Both the position numbers and the translations under genes were made by a program. The notes beneath the pieces are model-generated. The model did no database searches, was not told the origin of the DNA, and saw nothing but the letters and a program-made list of their open reading frames with translations. A stretch of 64,000 nucleotides of DNA, from positions 1 through 64,000 of the forward strand of contig JAKLHY010000029.1 in the NCBI GenBank assembly GCA_022709905.1. The letters run 5' to 3'. Source of the stretch: Verrucomicrobiota bacterium. GTDB lineage: Bacteria > Verrucomicrobiota > Verrucomicrobiia > Limisphaerales > UBA1319. Shown one piece after another: positions 43,084-51,956 of the stretch; the first letter of the stretch is position 1; every line of letters begins with the position of its first letter.

Positions 43084-43566
43084 TCACACCGGCCTGCTGG
43101 CATAGCTGAAGGGGACGACGAGCACCGCACAATCGGCCTTGCGCACAACCTTCTCCGCCACACTCCCAAAAAAAGCCTTGCGCACCCCCCCGTGGCCCTC
43201 CCGGCCAATCAGGATCAAGTCAATGGCCTTTTCCCGCGCAAAATCCAAAATCTCCGCGGCATCAGGCCCCACGCGGACCTCGATCTGGACATCCAGGCCG
43301 GCCGGCACCCGATTCACATAACTGGAATGGATCTTCTCATCAATCGCCCGCCGAGTCTGCTCCTCCACGTCGTCCACCTCCTGCAAATACGATTTCCAAA
43401 ACTGGGCATCCGCCTCGTGGACAACATGCAGCACGTAAAGCGTCGAGCCCGGACGCCGAATGGCCGCGTCGATGGCGAAATCGAATACGGCATCCGCGCT
43501 GGTCGAGAAATCCGTGCAGAAGAGAATGCGCTTGAAACGCGTTTCCGCTTGGGCCGCGGTATTCAT
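43084..43566 (-). CDS. Universal stress protein linked to a TRAP transporter
   Basis: 160 residues, one UspA domain. The N-terminal strand RILFCTDFSTSADAV and the ATP-binding motif (GREGHGG followed by FGSVAEKVVRKADCAVLVV) match the ATP-binding UspA subclass. It starts 14 bases after dctM and is thus the fourth gene of the transporter operon. In Halomonas, the TeaABC TRAP system has a similar linked UspA (TeaD) that binds ATP and modulates transport; the same role is inferred here. Confidence 0.92.
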   Translation of the reverse strand: MNTAAQAETRFKRILFCTDFSTSADAVFDFAIDAAIRRPGSTLYVLHVVHEADAQFWKSYLQEVDDVEEQTRRAIDEKIHSSYVNRVPAGLDVQIEVRVGPDAAEILDFAREKAIDLILIGREGHGGVRKAFFGSVAEKVVRKADCAVLVVPFSYASRPV

Positions 43567-43580
43567 GGGAATCCTTGAGG

Positions 43581-44882
43581 TTAATGGATCAAGTTAGGCA
43601 GCCAGAGAATGATCTGTGGAAAGGCGGTAAACAGGATCGCGGCAAATACCAGCGCGTACAGGAAAGGCATGCTCCCCTTGAAAACCTTTTCCATGGGCAC
43701 ATCCCGAACCATGCCGCTCACCACATAAACGTTCACACCCACTGGCGGAGTGATGACCCCCATCTGGGTCACCACAACAATCATCACACCGAACCAAATC
43801 AGGTCGTAACCCAGAGTCAAAATCACCGGGTAAAAAATCGGGATGGTCAAAATATCCAGCGCCAGAGCATCCAGAAAACATCCTCCAACCAGATAGAAGA
43901 TAATGATCATGCCGATGACGGTCCAACCGGGTAATGGCAGCCCCGCCAGCCAGGAGGCCAATGCGGAAGGCAGCTGGGTCCGGGCCAGAAAATGACCAAA
44001 GATAATCGCGCCAGCCACAATGGTAATAACCATGCAGGAGGTGCGGATGGATTCGTTCAAGCATTGCAGAAGCTTCCGCCAAGTCAGCTCGCCCTTGAGC
44101 GAGCCAATCACCATCGTCCCGGCCGCGCCAATTGCCGCAGCCTCGGTCGCGGTATAAAATCCAAGAAACATTCCTCCCATCACCAACACAAATAGGATCA
44201 CGGTCTCCCATACCCCTTTGAGCGAGGCTAACTTCTCCCGCAAAGTAAAAACGGGCCCCGGTGGCCCCATCTCAGGCCTCCGGCGGCATTGAAAATAGAT
44301 GACGGCGCAAAAAATCGCCGCAATCAGCAAGCCCGGCACCACACCGGCGATAAACAACTTGCCAATCGATTGCTCGGTCAGGATGGCAAAGACGATGAAC
44401 ACAATGCTGGGAGGAATCAGCATCCCCAGCCCCCCGCCGGCGGCGACACATCCCGTGGCCAACTGCATGTCATACTTGTATCGCCGCATCTCGGGCAGCG
44501 CCACCGACGCAATCGTCGCCGACGTCGCCGGGCCCGATCCGCAGATGGCGCCAAACGCCGTGCACGCCCCAACCGTGGACATGGCCAGCCCGCCCGGGAG
44601 ACGTCCGATCCAATGATACGCGGCATGAAACAATCCCCGGCTGATGCCCGTATGAAACGCCACCTGCCCCATCAACACAAACAAAGGGATCGTCGTCAGG
44701 TTGTAATCGGAAAAGGTCGAGTAGAGATCGATGGTGGCCATGCTCAAAGCGGCCGCTGGGGTCGTTAACACCGCAAATCCCACTAAACCCACCAGCGCCA
44801 TGACAAAGCCAACAGGCATGCTGCTGGCCAGCAACACCAGCAGCAGCACAATTCCCAATATGCCAACTTGAAACGGGGTCAT
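43581..44882 (-). CDS. dctM: TRAP transporter large permease (DctM-like)
   Basis: 433 residues with about twelve membrane spans. Signatures: GILGIVLLLVLLASSMPVGF at the start; TIPLFVLMGQVAFHTGIS; AACTAFGAICGSGPATSATI-type loop (SGPATSATIASVALPEM); PPSIVFIVFAILTEQSIGKLF; and PPVGVNVYVVSGMVRDVP near the end. It couples sodium entry to uptake of a substrate delivered by the binding protein. Its ATG overlaps the stop of the small permease gene by ATGA. Confidence 0.93.
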   Translation of the reverse strand: MTPFQVGILGIVLLLVLLASSMPVGFVMALVGLVGFAVLTTPAAALSMATIDLYSTFSDYNLTTIPLFVLMGQVAFHTGISRGLFHAAYHWIGRLPGGLAMSTVGACTAFGAICGSGPATSATIASVALPEMRRYKYDMQLATGCVAAGGGLGMLIPPSIVFIVFAILTEQSIGKLFIAGVVPGLLIAAIFCAVIYFQCRRRPEMGPPGPVFTLREKLASLKGVWETVILFVLVMGGMFLGFYTATEAAAIGAAGTMVIGSLKGELTWRKLLQCLNESIRTSCMVITIVAGAIIFGHFLARTQLPSALASWLAGLPLPGWTVIGMIIIFYLVGGCFLDALALDILTIPIFYPVILTLGYDLIWFGVMIVVVTQMGVITPPVGVNVYVVSGMVRDVPMEKVFKGSMPFLYALVFAAILFTAFPQIILWLPNLIH

Positions 44883-45412
44883 GGCTTGATGAAGGTTCGA
44901 CCCGGATGTGTCAAGTGGTAGACCTTTACCAGGACCACCAGAACGCAGGAAATGGACAGCACGTAAGGCACCCAGAAAATGGGCATCTGGATCGTCATGC
45001 TCACCGTTCCGCTGTTTCTGAGGGAGTTGCCATACCGGATGCTTTGCCAGGCCAGAAGCACAAACAACGCAATCACCATCAGCCGCATGCCGGTGTCCAC
45101 CACGATCCGGCCCCGGCGCCCCAAACGTTGAAAGAAATACTCGATCGCCACATGCCCTTTGATCGCGGTGGTATAAGGCAGCGCCGCGGCCACCGTCAAC
45201 GCCGCGGCGATGCTCGTAATGTCATACGCACCCTTCAACGAGATCCGGAACAGACGAAGAACAACATCCAGACTGGTCACCGAAACCATGGTCAATAGAC
45301 CGAGGCCGGCCAGCAGTCCTAGAAACCCAATCAGGGCACGCAAGGCCTGGTGGTATCGATCAATCCAAATCGCCGCCGGACGGGATGCCGATGAACTTGA
45401 CTGGTCGCTCAT
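44879..45412 (-). CDS. dctQ: TRAP transporter small permease (DctQ-like)
   Basis: 177 residues with four membrane helices (ALIGFLGLLAGLGLLTMV; an Ala-rich second; RLMVIALFVLLAWQSIRYG; VLSISCVLVVLVKVYHL). The DctQ pattern SVTSLDVVLRLF and KGHVAIEYFFQRL is conserved. It forms the membrane complex with DctM. The start overlaps the stop of the binding-protein gene by one base (TAATG), and its stop overlaps dctM. Confidence 0.9.
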   Translation of the reverse strand: MSDQSSSSASRPAAIWIDRYHQALRALIGFLGLLAGLGLLTMVSVTSLDVVLRLFRISLKGAYDITSIAAALTVAAALPYTTAIKGHVAIEYFFQRLGRRGRIVVDTGMRLMVIALFVLLAWQSIRYGNSLRNSGTVSMTIQMPIFWVPYVLSISCVLVVLVKVYHLTHPGRTFIKP

Positions 45413-46470
45413 TATTTGCTGCCAGCCTTCGAGATTTCGGCCTGAATATCCTTAACCAGGGCCTCGCCCGGCAGATTCTTTTCCTTGGCCTGTTTGACAA
45501 ACGCATCGAGCACCGGCTTGACCGCGGTCTTCCAATTCTCTTGTTCCGCGGCAGAAAGTGGGATGAACTCGCGCTTGAGCTGAGTCACAAACTCTCGGCC
45601 TTCCTTGTCGGCCTGGTCCCAGGCCTCGCCGTGCTTGGCCTTCCATTCCTGGCTGACCTCCGTAAACACCTTCTGAATATCGGCGGGCAGTTGGCTCCAT
45701 TTGTCCTTGTTCATCACCACAAACATCGCGGTGGTATAGCCAATCGCCGAAGAATCGATGACATACTGGATGGCCTCGCCCTGTTTCCAGCCCTTGAGGG
45801 TCTCGATCGGACACAGAGTCGCCTCGACTACCCCTTTCTGCAATGCCTCGTACGTCTCAGGTTGCGCCATCGCCACCGCCGTCGCCCCTAATGCATCGCA
45901 GATCATCTTCGATAAGCCGGTGGCGCGCACTTTGAGACCTTTGACCTCGGCGAGTGTTCGCACGGGTTTCTTGGACGCCAGAATCCCAGGACCGTGAGCA
46001 TGCAGATAGAGCACCTGAACCCCTTTCAGTTCTTCTGGCTTGTATTTCTCGACCATGGCATTCGCGATCCGTGTTGCCGTCATCCCGTTCGGATAGCCCA
46101 CGGGAAGATCCAGCCCCTCCATCAAAGGAAACCGGCCCCGCGTGTAGGCAAAACAACTCATCCCCAGATCGGACACCCCGTTGACCACCCCTTCATAGCA
46201 CTGGTCGGCCTTGGTCAAAGAACCTGCGGGAAAAATGTTGATTTTCACCCGGCCTTGCGTTCGCTTCTCAATCTCGTGGGCCCAATTGGTGGCCGTGATG
46301 CACTGGATATGCGTCGGCGGAAAGAAAATGCTGTAGGTCAGGGTAATCGTCTGGCCTGGCCCGGTGGCGCCCTCTTTGGGCTTGCAGCCACTCAGTCCCA
46401 AGGTTCCAATAATCATAGCGACCGTCAAACACCATGCCGCCCCACGCTCCACCGCTCTTGTTGCCTTCAT
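45412..46470 (-). CDS. dctP: TRAP transporter substrate-binding lipoprotein (DctP-like)
   Basis: 352 residues from the ATG at 46470, preceded by AAAGGAAC. The signal ends in a lipobox (TLGLSGC), so the protein is lipid-anchored rather than free. The DctP fold is shown by LTYSIFFPPTHIQCITATNWAHEIEK, RVKINIFPAGSLTKADQCYEGV, LKGVQVLYLHAHGPGILASKKP, LKVRATGLSKMICDALGATAVAM and YEALQKGVVEATLCP. The conserved Arg in KVRATG binds a carboxylate, so the substrate is an organic acid, otherwise unknown. First gene of the dctPQM-usp operon. Confidence 0.93.
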   Translation of the reverse strand: MKATRAVERGAAWCLTVAMIIGTLGLSGCKPKEGATGPGQTITLTYSIFFPPTHIQCITATNWAHEIEKRTQGRVKINIFPAGSLTKADQCYEGVVNGVSDLGMSCFAYTRGRFPLMEGLDLPVGYPNGMTATRIANAMVEKYKPEELKGVQVLYLHAHGPGILASKKPVRTLAEVKGLKVRATGLSKMICDALGATAVAMAQPETYEALQKGVVEATLCPIETLKGWKQGEAIQYVIDSSAIGYTTAMFVVMNKDKWSQLPADIQKVFTEVSQEWKAKHGEAWDQADKEGREFVTQLKREFIPLSAAEQENWKTAVKPVLDAFVKQAKEKNLPGEALVKDIQAEISKAGSK

Positions 46471-46620
46471 GATTTGTTCCTTTGATGGTTGCCCCAGGAA
46501 TGCACCGGTCCCCATGACTGGCTTTATTGCCTCGGGTTGAACCGTTTTAATCGACCCAGCCCAAGCCTGCAATCCTTAATGAAACCTTTTCGGAACACTT
46601 AATACCCGGCAGAATGCTCC

Positions 46621-47205
46621 ATGTTCATGAAACAACCCGCCCGCATGACGGAAAGCCTCTGCCTGGCCTGCGGCCTTTGCTGCAATGGTGCGCTCTTTGC
46701 CGATGTCATCCTTCGAGGCGCCTCTGAACGCGCCCTCTTCGAGGACATCGGCTGTGTCCTGCGAACCCAAGGGGGCGGCAAGAGGCTTCCGCAACCTTGT
46801 CCGGCGTGGATCCAATCCCGATGTCAAATCTACGATCGCCGTCCCCTTTATTGCCGCGAATTTGACTGCCAATTGCTGCTCGATTGCCGGAATGGGCAAA
46901 TGACTTCCAAACGGGCGCTCTCTCTCATCCGACGGGCTGCCCGTCAATTGGGCGCTGTGGAACGTTGTTTTCAGCAACTCAACGATCGGTCGACCCATCT
47001 CTGCTTGCGCCTTCGATTCCAACGGTTGCGCACCCGGTTGGCCCGGCGTCATCTCTCCCCGGCCGAGAGTCTCATTTTCAGCCGTCTCGGCTTAAGAATC
47101 CACCAGCTGAACTTGCTCTTAAGCAAATACTTTCTTCCGTCGTCTCCCCCCCATGAATCTCCGCGCAAAACGAATATCCTTACCGCGCATCCATCTGTCA
47201 CATAG
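46621..47205 (+). CDS. YkgJ-type cysteine cluster protein
   Basis: 194 residues. The motif CLACGLCCNG near residues 13-22 and later CQIYDRRPLYCREFDC match the CxxCxxCC...C...RPxxCRxF family thought to bind zinc or an Fe-S cluster. The C-terminal half is basic and helical and not recognised. Start candidates are the ATGs at 46621, 46627 and 46645; none has a clear ribosome site. It is divergent from dctP. Role unknown. Confidence 0.8.
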   Translation: MFMKQPARMTESLCLACGLCCNGALFADVILRGASERALFEDIGCVLRTQGGGKRLPQPCPAWIQSRCQIYDRRPLYCREFDCQLLLDCRNGQMTSKRALSLIRRAARQLGAVERCFQQLNDRSTHLCLRLRFQRLRTRLARRHLSPAESLIFSRLGLRIHQLNLLLSKYFLPSSPPHESPRKTNILTAHPSVT

Positions 47206-47236
47206 GCCGGATTTCCAGTAGGAAGCCCATCGATCC

Positions 47237-47276
47237 CGCGACAGAATTTTGCGTAGCTACGAAAAAAACTGTCGCG
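47237..47276. repeat. 40-base imperfect palindrome
   Basis: CGCGACAG (47237-47244) pairs with CTGTCGCG (47269-47276). Inside, AATTTT can face the A-run 47262-47268, and the centre CGTAGCTACG is itself a perfect palindrome. It lies 31 bases past the YkgJ-type gene and upstream of the tRNA 3' end. There is no following T-run. It could be a transcript-end structure for either side, or a mobile-element scar. Confidence 0.45.
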
Positions 47277-47368
47277 CCAGTCACCTCCAGGAAATCTGGG
47301 TGCATGGGGGCGAATCGGATCCCGGATCAGGCTGGTGAGATGGTGGGGGAGGATGGATCTACGGGATG

Positions 47369-47443
47369 TGGTGCCAGGGGGGAGGATTGAACTCCCGACC
47401 AAGGGCTTATGAGTCCCCTGCTCTACCGCTGAGCTACCCTGGC
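47369..47443 (-). tRNA. tRNA-Met (CAT), elongator type, CCA encoded
   Basis: On the minus strand the acceptor arm GCCAGGG pairs with CCCTGGC, with discriminator A and an encoded CCA (47369-47371). The D arm is AGCTC/GAGC. The anticodon loop CTCATAA has anticodon CAT. The T arm GGGAG/CTCCC encloses TTCAATC, where initiators and most others have TTCGAA/TTCAAAT. G1-C72 pairing argues against an initiator. A31-G39 at the base of the anticodon loop is unpaired. A CAT anticodon could also be tRNA-Ile2 read after lysidine modification. An 8-bp hairpin, CCAGCCTC/GAGGCTGG (47454-47475), lies just upstream. Confidence 0.92.
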
Positions 47444-47549
47444 ACACGGTTGGCCAGCCTCCACGGTGAGGCTGGGCGGCCAAATTAAGCCGAAAGCCTC
47501 GAAGACGACAAGCAATTTTCTAAGATCGACCGATTCGAAGATCGACGGT

Positions 47550-48125
47550 TTACAGGTATTTGGCCAGTTGGGCCTGGCTTTCAGCCAAAACCTTCTGGTG
47601 CAGGGATCGTCCCTGAGCATCGATCGTCACCACGACAGGAAATCGTTGGACCTCGAGTTCCCACAGGGCTTCCGGAGAGCCGAATTCCTTCAGAAACGAC
47701 ACGCTGCGGACGCGGGTGATGCACTCGGCCAGCACCTGTGCCGCTCCTCCGATCGCGTGGAGGTAGACGCAGCCATATTCCTGGCAGGCTTTCTGGGTGC
47801 GCTCGCCCATGCCACCTTTTCCAATGATGCCACGTAAGCCGAAGTCGCGGATGATTTGGCCTTGATAGGGCTCTTCTCGAGCGGAGGTAGTAGGCCCCGC
47901 GGCGACCACTTTCCATTCGCCGCGGTCGTCTTGGAGAACCACCGGTCCGCAATGGTAAATGATGCCGTTTTGCAGATGGACACCGGGAGGGAGTTGACCG
48001 CCTTCGTGCAGGTATTTGTGAAGGGCATCGCGGCCGGTAAAGACAATGCCGGAGATTTCGACGGCATCGCCGACGTTCAGCGCTCGGATTTTGTCCTCAG
48101 CCAAAGGGGTTGTGAGATGAATCAT
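47550..48125 (-). CDS. Class I fumarate hydratase, beta (C-terminal) subunit
   Basis: 191 residues. The sequence LTTPLAEDKIRALNVGDAVEISG, FTGRDALHKYL, GGQLPPGVHLQNGIIYHCGPVV and GPTTSAREEPYQ is that of the small subunit of two-component class I fumarase/tartrate dehydratase. KGGM and CVYLHAIGGAA are further conserved blocks. With the alpha subunit it interconverts fumarate and malate using a 4Fe-4S cluster. It begins 8 bases after the alpha-subunit gene on the minus strand. Fumarase and tartrate dehydratase cannot be separated from sequence alone. Confidence 0.93.
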   Translation of the reverse strand: MIHLTTPLAEDKIRALNVGDAVEISGIVFTGRDALHKYLHEGGQLPPGVHLQNGIIYHCGPVVLQDDRGEWKVVAAGPTTSAREEPYQGQIIRDFGLRGIIGKGGMGERTQKACQEYGCVYLHAIGGAAQVLAECITRVRSVSFLKEFGSPEALWELEVQRFPVVVTIDAQGRSLHQKVLAESQAQLAKYL

Positions 48126-48133
48126 AAGCCGGA

Positions 48134-49012
48134 TTAGTAAAGCCAGTCAGCGATGGATCCGTTGTCATCGAGGCGGACGCCCTGTCGGCGGAAGGCCCAG
48201 CACATGTAGCTGATGCTCACAAAAAACGAGGCGGGAACGCGGTTCCGGGCGCAAATCTTGACGCCCAGCAAGGTGGTCTTTCCTCCAAAACCCATCGGGC
48301 CTATGCCCAATTGATTGGCGGTTTCCAGGATATCCCGCTCGAGACGATCAAGTTCGGGAATGGGATTACGATCATCCAGTGTGCGGAGCAACTGGAGCTT
48401 GGAATTCTCGTAGCCGGTGGCCCGATCTCCCCCGATACAAACGCCGAGAACCCCCGGTCCGCAACCTTTGCCTTGGGCTTGGACCACGGCGTCCAGGATC
48501 ACCCGGCGGCAACCATCGAGATCCCGGTTCGCCTTGAGTTTCTCGATGGGCAGGGAATACTGCGCGCCCACGTTTTCGCAACCACCGCCCTTGAGCATCA
48601 AGCGCACCGTCACTTCGGGGGCTCCATGCTGGTGGAAATGCAGGATGGGCGAGCCGGGGCCGACGTTGGTCCCGTCGTTTGCACCTGTCAGAGAGTCCAC
48701 GGAGTTCTGGCGCAGGTAACCCAGGCGGGTGGATTCACGCACAGCCTCTCGGGCTGTCTCCTCGAAGGCTCCCTGGTCCAGCCCCCGGGGCGCGTCCACA
48801 TAGAACAGCGCGCTTCCGGTATCCTGGCACAAGGGCTGAGATTTCTTTTCAGCCAGCTCGATGTTCTTCTGAATGATCCGCATTGCCGACTCCGCTATCG
48901 TCCCTTGCTGTTCAGCTTCGAGCGCTTTCAGGATCGCCTGTTGAACATCGGTCGGGATTTCAGCCGAAGTGCGGCGAATCAATTCCACCAACGATTCCCG
49001 CAATGACTTCAT
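48134..49012 (-). CDS. Class I fumarate hydratase, alpha (Fe-S) subunit
   Basis: 292 residues from the ATG at 49012 (another in-frame ATG is at 49051). Motifs LCQDTGSALFYVD, SPILHFHQHG, KGGGCENVGAQYSLP, GKGCGPGVLGVCIGG and GIGPMGFGGKTTLLG are the hallmark of the subunit holding the 4Fe-4S cluster, with cysteines in LCQD, GGGCEN and GKGCGP or nearby as ligands. It is the first gene of the fumarase pair. Class I enzymes are oxygen-labile, which fits the presence of IorAB. Confidence 0.94.
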   Translation of the reverse strand: MKSLRESLVELIRRTSAEIPTDVQQAILKALEAEQQGTIAESAMRIIQKNIELAEKKSQPLCQDTGSALFYVDAPRGLDQGAFEETAREAVRESTRLGYLRQNSVDSLTGANDGTNVGPGSPILHFHQHGAPEVTVRLMLKGGGCENVGAQYSLPIEKLKANRDLDGCRRVILDAVVQAQGKGCGPGVLGVCIGGDRATGYENSKLQLLRTLDDRNPIPELDRLERDILETANQLGIGPMGFGGKTTLLGVKICARNRVPASFFVSISYMCWAFRRQGVRLDDNGSIADWLY

Positions 49013-49307
49013 ACGCGGGGGGAAGGTAAAGCCGTGTTTGGGGAGTGTCAACGGAGCGCTGAGGATTTCTACCGTGCGCGGGGTTCGGAATCGGGATTAT
49101 CCCGTGGGATTTTTTGGCACGGAAGTGTTTCGTGTCCATTGGCGCTCATTCGTGGTTCGATTTTTTGTCAAAATCTTACGTGCGGATTTTGGGGGGTGTT
49201 TTTCCTATTGGCCAGAGTCGGCTTATCCGCTAATTTCGGTGACTAGCGCCATGTCTCCGAAGTGTTTATTGGCGGAGAACGGCGCCAGGAAAGAGGGTGA
49301 TTGGACT

Positions 49308-51941
49308 ATGACAGAAAAGTCGGGAACAACCTCCCGCGGGCCATCGGCGGCGAGAGAATTTCTAGTGGCATTGCTGGTGTTAATGGCGGTGATCGCCGTC
49401 ATTTTTTACCGGAGTTTCATTCCGGGACAGGCCTTGTTCGCCAACGACGGCAACCTGGGGATTACCATGGCGCACGCCGACGAGGCGTTGAGCAGCATCA
49501 AAGGCTCCTGGCAGGAACTGAACCTGCTGGGCCTTGAACTGCCGAGCGCGTCTCCGAATGTGGATTTTGTCCTGTTCCTTTTGCTGGGTCCGATTTTATC
49601 GGCGAAGTTCACGGCGGCTTTGTCGTTGGTGGCGGTCGGCATGTGTTGCTGGTTTTTCTTTCGGGTGCTGGGTTTTCCCAACTGGGTTTGCATTTTGGGC
49701 GGACTATCGACGGCGTTGAATTCGAACATCTTTTCCAACACCTGCTGGGGCCTGTTTTTGTGGACCTTTGCGCGGGGCTTTGTCTTTCTGGCTTTGGCGG
49801 CGGTTTACAGTGCCAGCCGGGGTGGAGTTCTCCCGAAGCTGTTGTTGGCGGGTTTTGCGGTTGGAATGGGCATACTCCAAGGATACGACATCGGGGCGAT
49901 TTTCAGTCTGTATGTGGCGGCGTTCACGGCATTTGTGGCATTGACACAACCGGGTTCCTGGGGCTCGAGAATCGGCCGGGCTGTGGGCCGAGTGGCCTTG
50001 GTGGCTGTGGCGGCGGCGTTTATTGCGGCTCATGGATTGATGACGTTGATTGGCACCCAGATCGTGGGCGTCGCCGACGTCGAAGAACAGACAAAGAGCA
50101 GCGAGGAACAGTGGACGTTTGCCACGCAATGGAGCCTGCCCAAGATTGAGACCTTGCGCCTCATTATTCCCGGGCTTTTTGGGTATCGGATGGAGATGGA
50201 CAATGGGGGAGACTACTGGGGCACGGTGGGACAATCGCCAGGATGGTTCGAGCATCATCAGGGCTATCCGCGTCACTCCGGAGAAGGCGAGTATGCCGGG
50301 ATCCTGATCGTTTTGATTGCGGCTTGGGCTGGGGCGCATGTCTGGCGTAAAAAGGGCAGTCCTTACTCGGAGGAAGAACGCAGAATGCTGGCTTTTTGGG
50401 TGGGAGCGGCGGTCATTTCGCTATTGATGGCGTTTGGGCGGCACGCGCCATTTTACCGGCTTTATTACAGCCTGCCGTTTTTCTCCACCATGCGGAATCC
50501 GATCAAGTTCCTGCAACCGCTCAATATCTCGCTGCTGATCCTATTTGGCTACGGACTCGCCGGCATGGGACGGCTGTATCTGGAGCGATCGACCAAATGG
50601 GGATCGACTTTTCTGGGCCACATGAAGAACTGGTGGTCGGCGGTCGGTGGCTTCGACAAGCGCTGGGCGCTTGGCTGTCTGGCGTTCCTGGGCTGCAGCC
50701 TGATGGGATGGCTGATCTTCACCTCCTCACGCACGGGTCTGCTGCAATACCTCGAGGCTGGCGCTTTTGCGCCAGACAAGGCCACAGCAATTTTCAGCTT
50801 CAGCAGCAAAGAGATTGGTCTTTACCTGGTTTTTCTGGTTGTGGCGTTGGGCTTGATGAGCGTGATTATGAGCGGATGGCTCGCCGGCAAACGATTGCGT
50901 TGGGCGGTGCTGGCTTTGGGGCTGTTCATTGGCATCGACATGGTTCGGGCCAACGGCCCCTGGATCAAGTATTATGATTACCGCGAGAAATACGCCTCGA
51001 ATCCGGTGATCGATTTTCTGAGGGAAAAGCCCCACGAATACCGGGTGGAAATTCCCCACGTCCCAATGGCCCATACCCCGATCTACATTCCTCTTCCTCA
51101 GGAATTGTCCTTTTATGTTCGAGTGTGTTTTGTTGCCTGGCTGGAGCACCTGTTCCAGTATTACAAAATCCAATCCATGGCCATTAATCAGAATCCGCGC
51201 CAGACAATCGATTATAAGACGTATTTTGCGGCGTTCAGCTCCACGAATTTCAGCCGATCGAATCCCAATCCTGTCCGGCTCTGGGAACTCTGCAACAGCC
51301 GTTACTTTTTAACGGTCAGTGGAGTTAGCGCCGGTTTGAACCAACAACTCGATCCAACAAAACAGCGATTCAAAGATGTTATGGCCTTCAACCTCAAGCA
51401 ACGATCCGAGGACATCTACGCTGTTGAAACCAATGCGACAGGTCCATTTGCCTTAGTCGAGTTCACGGGGGCATTGCCCCGAGCGAAGCTTTTCTCGCGC
51501 TGGATAAACAGCACGAACGATATGGAAACCTTGGTGCGACTGACCGATCCGGCCTTCGATCCCGCCCAGATGGTCTTTGTGGCCAGCGATCTGCCAAAAC
51601 CGTCTACCAACGCCCCGACGGGTTCGCCTGAGGGAGGCAAGGTGACGATCACCCGCTATGAATCGAAACGGGTGCTTTGTTCGGCCCAGGTCGAGTCGCC
51701 CAGCCTCCTGCTCCTCAATGATAAATACCATCCCAACTGGAAGGTCAGGGTGGACGGAAAGCCGGACAACTTGCTGCGGTGCAATTACATTGTGCGCGGC
51801 GTCTACCTGTTGCCCGGCTCGCACGAGATCGAGTTCCGGTTCGAATCCGAAACAAGAGCCCTCAGCATCACTCTGGCGGCCATGGCGATTGGGCTATTGC
51901 TCTGCGGCTGGGTGGCCTGGGGCGCCAAGCGGCAATCCTGA
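49308..51941 (+). CDS. YfhO-like polytopic membrane protein (GT-C fold glycosyltransferase-like)
   Basis: 877 residues from the ATG at 49308, with AGAGGGTGA upstream. About a dozen hydrophobic spans follow (VALLVLMAVIAVIFYRSFI, FVLFLLLGPILSAKFTAAL, WFFFRVLGFPNWVCILGGL and others), with loops containing FANDGNLGITMAHADEA and FWVGAAVISLLMAFGRHAPFY. The C-terminus is a soluble beta domain (TITRYESKRVLCSAQVESP, LLLNDKYHPNWKVRVDGKPD, YLLPGSHEIEFRF) that is diagnostic of YfhO family proteins, implicated in glycosylating lipoteichoic acid in Bacillus. In this Gram-negative context it is probably involved in cell-surface polymer modification. The methyltransferase gene follows at 15 bases. Confidence 0.85.
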   Translation: MTEKSGTTSRGPSAAREFLVALLVLMAVIAVIFYRSFIPGQALFANDGNLGITMAHADEALSSIKGSWQELNLLGLELPSASPNVDFVLFLLLGPILSAKFTAALSLVAVGMCCWFFFRVLGFPNWVCILGGLSTALNSNIFSNTCWGLFLWTFARGFVFLALAAVYSASRGGVLPKLLLAGFAVGMGILQGYDIGAIFSLYVAAFTAFVALTQPGSWGSRIGRAVGRVALVAVAAAFIAAHGLMTLIGTQIVGVADVEEQTKSSEEQWTFATQWSLPKIETLRLIIPGLFGYRMEMDNGGDYWGTVGQSPGWFEHHQGYPRHSGEGEYAGILIVLIAAWAGAHVWRKKGSPYSEEERRMLAFWVGAAVISLLMAFGRHAPFYRLYYSLPFFSTMRNPIKFLQPLNISLLILFGYGLAGMGRLYLERSTKWGSTFLGHMKNWWSAVGGFDKRWALGCLAFLGCSLMGWLIFTSSRTGLLQYLEAGAFAPDKATAIFSFSSKEIGLYLVFLVVALGLMSVIMSGWLAGKRLRWAVLALGLFIGIDMVRANGPWIKYYDYREKYASNPVIDFLREKPHEYRVEIPHVPMAHTPIYIPLPQELSFYVRVCFVAWLEHLFQYYKIQSMAINQNPRQTIDYKTYFAAFSSTNFSRSNPNPVRLWELCNSRYFLTVSGVSAGLNQQLDPTKQRFKDVMAFNLKQRSEDIYAVETNATGPFALVEFTGALPRAKLFSRWINSTNDMETLVRLTDPAFDPAQMVFVASDLPKPSTNAPTGSPEGGKVTITRYESKRVLCSAQVESPSLLLLNDKYHPNWKVRVDGKPDNLLRCNYIVRGVYLLPGSHEIEFRFESETRALSITLAAMAIGLLLCGWVAWGAKRQS

Positions 51942-51956
51942 ACCGTGGATCCGCTC

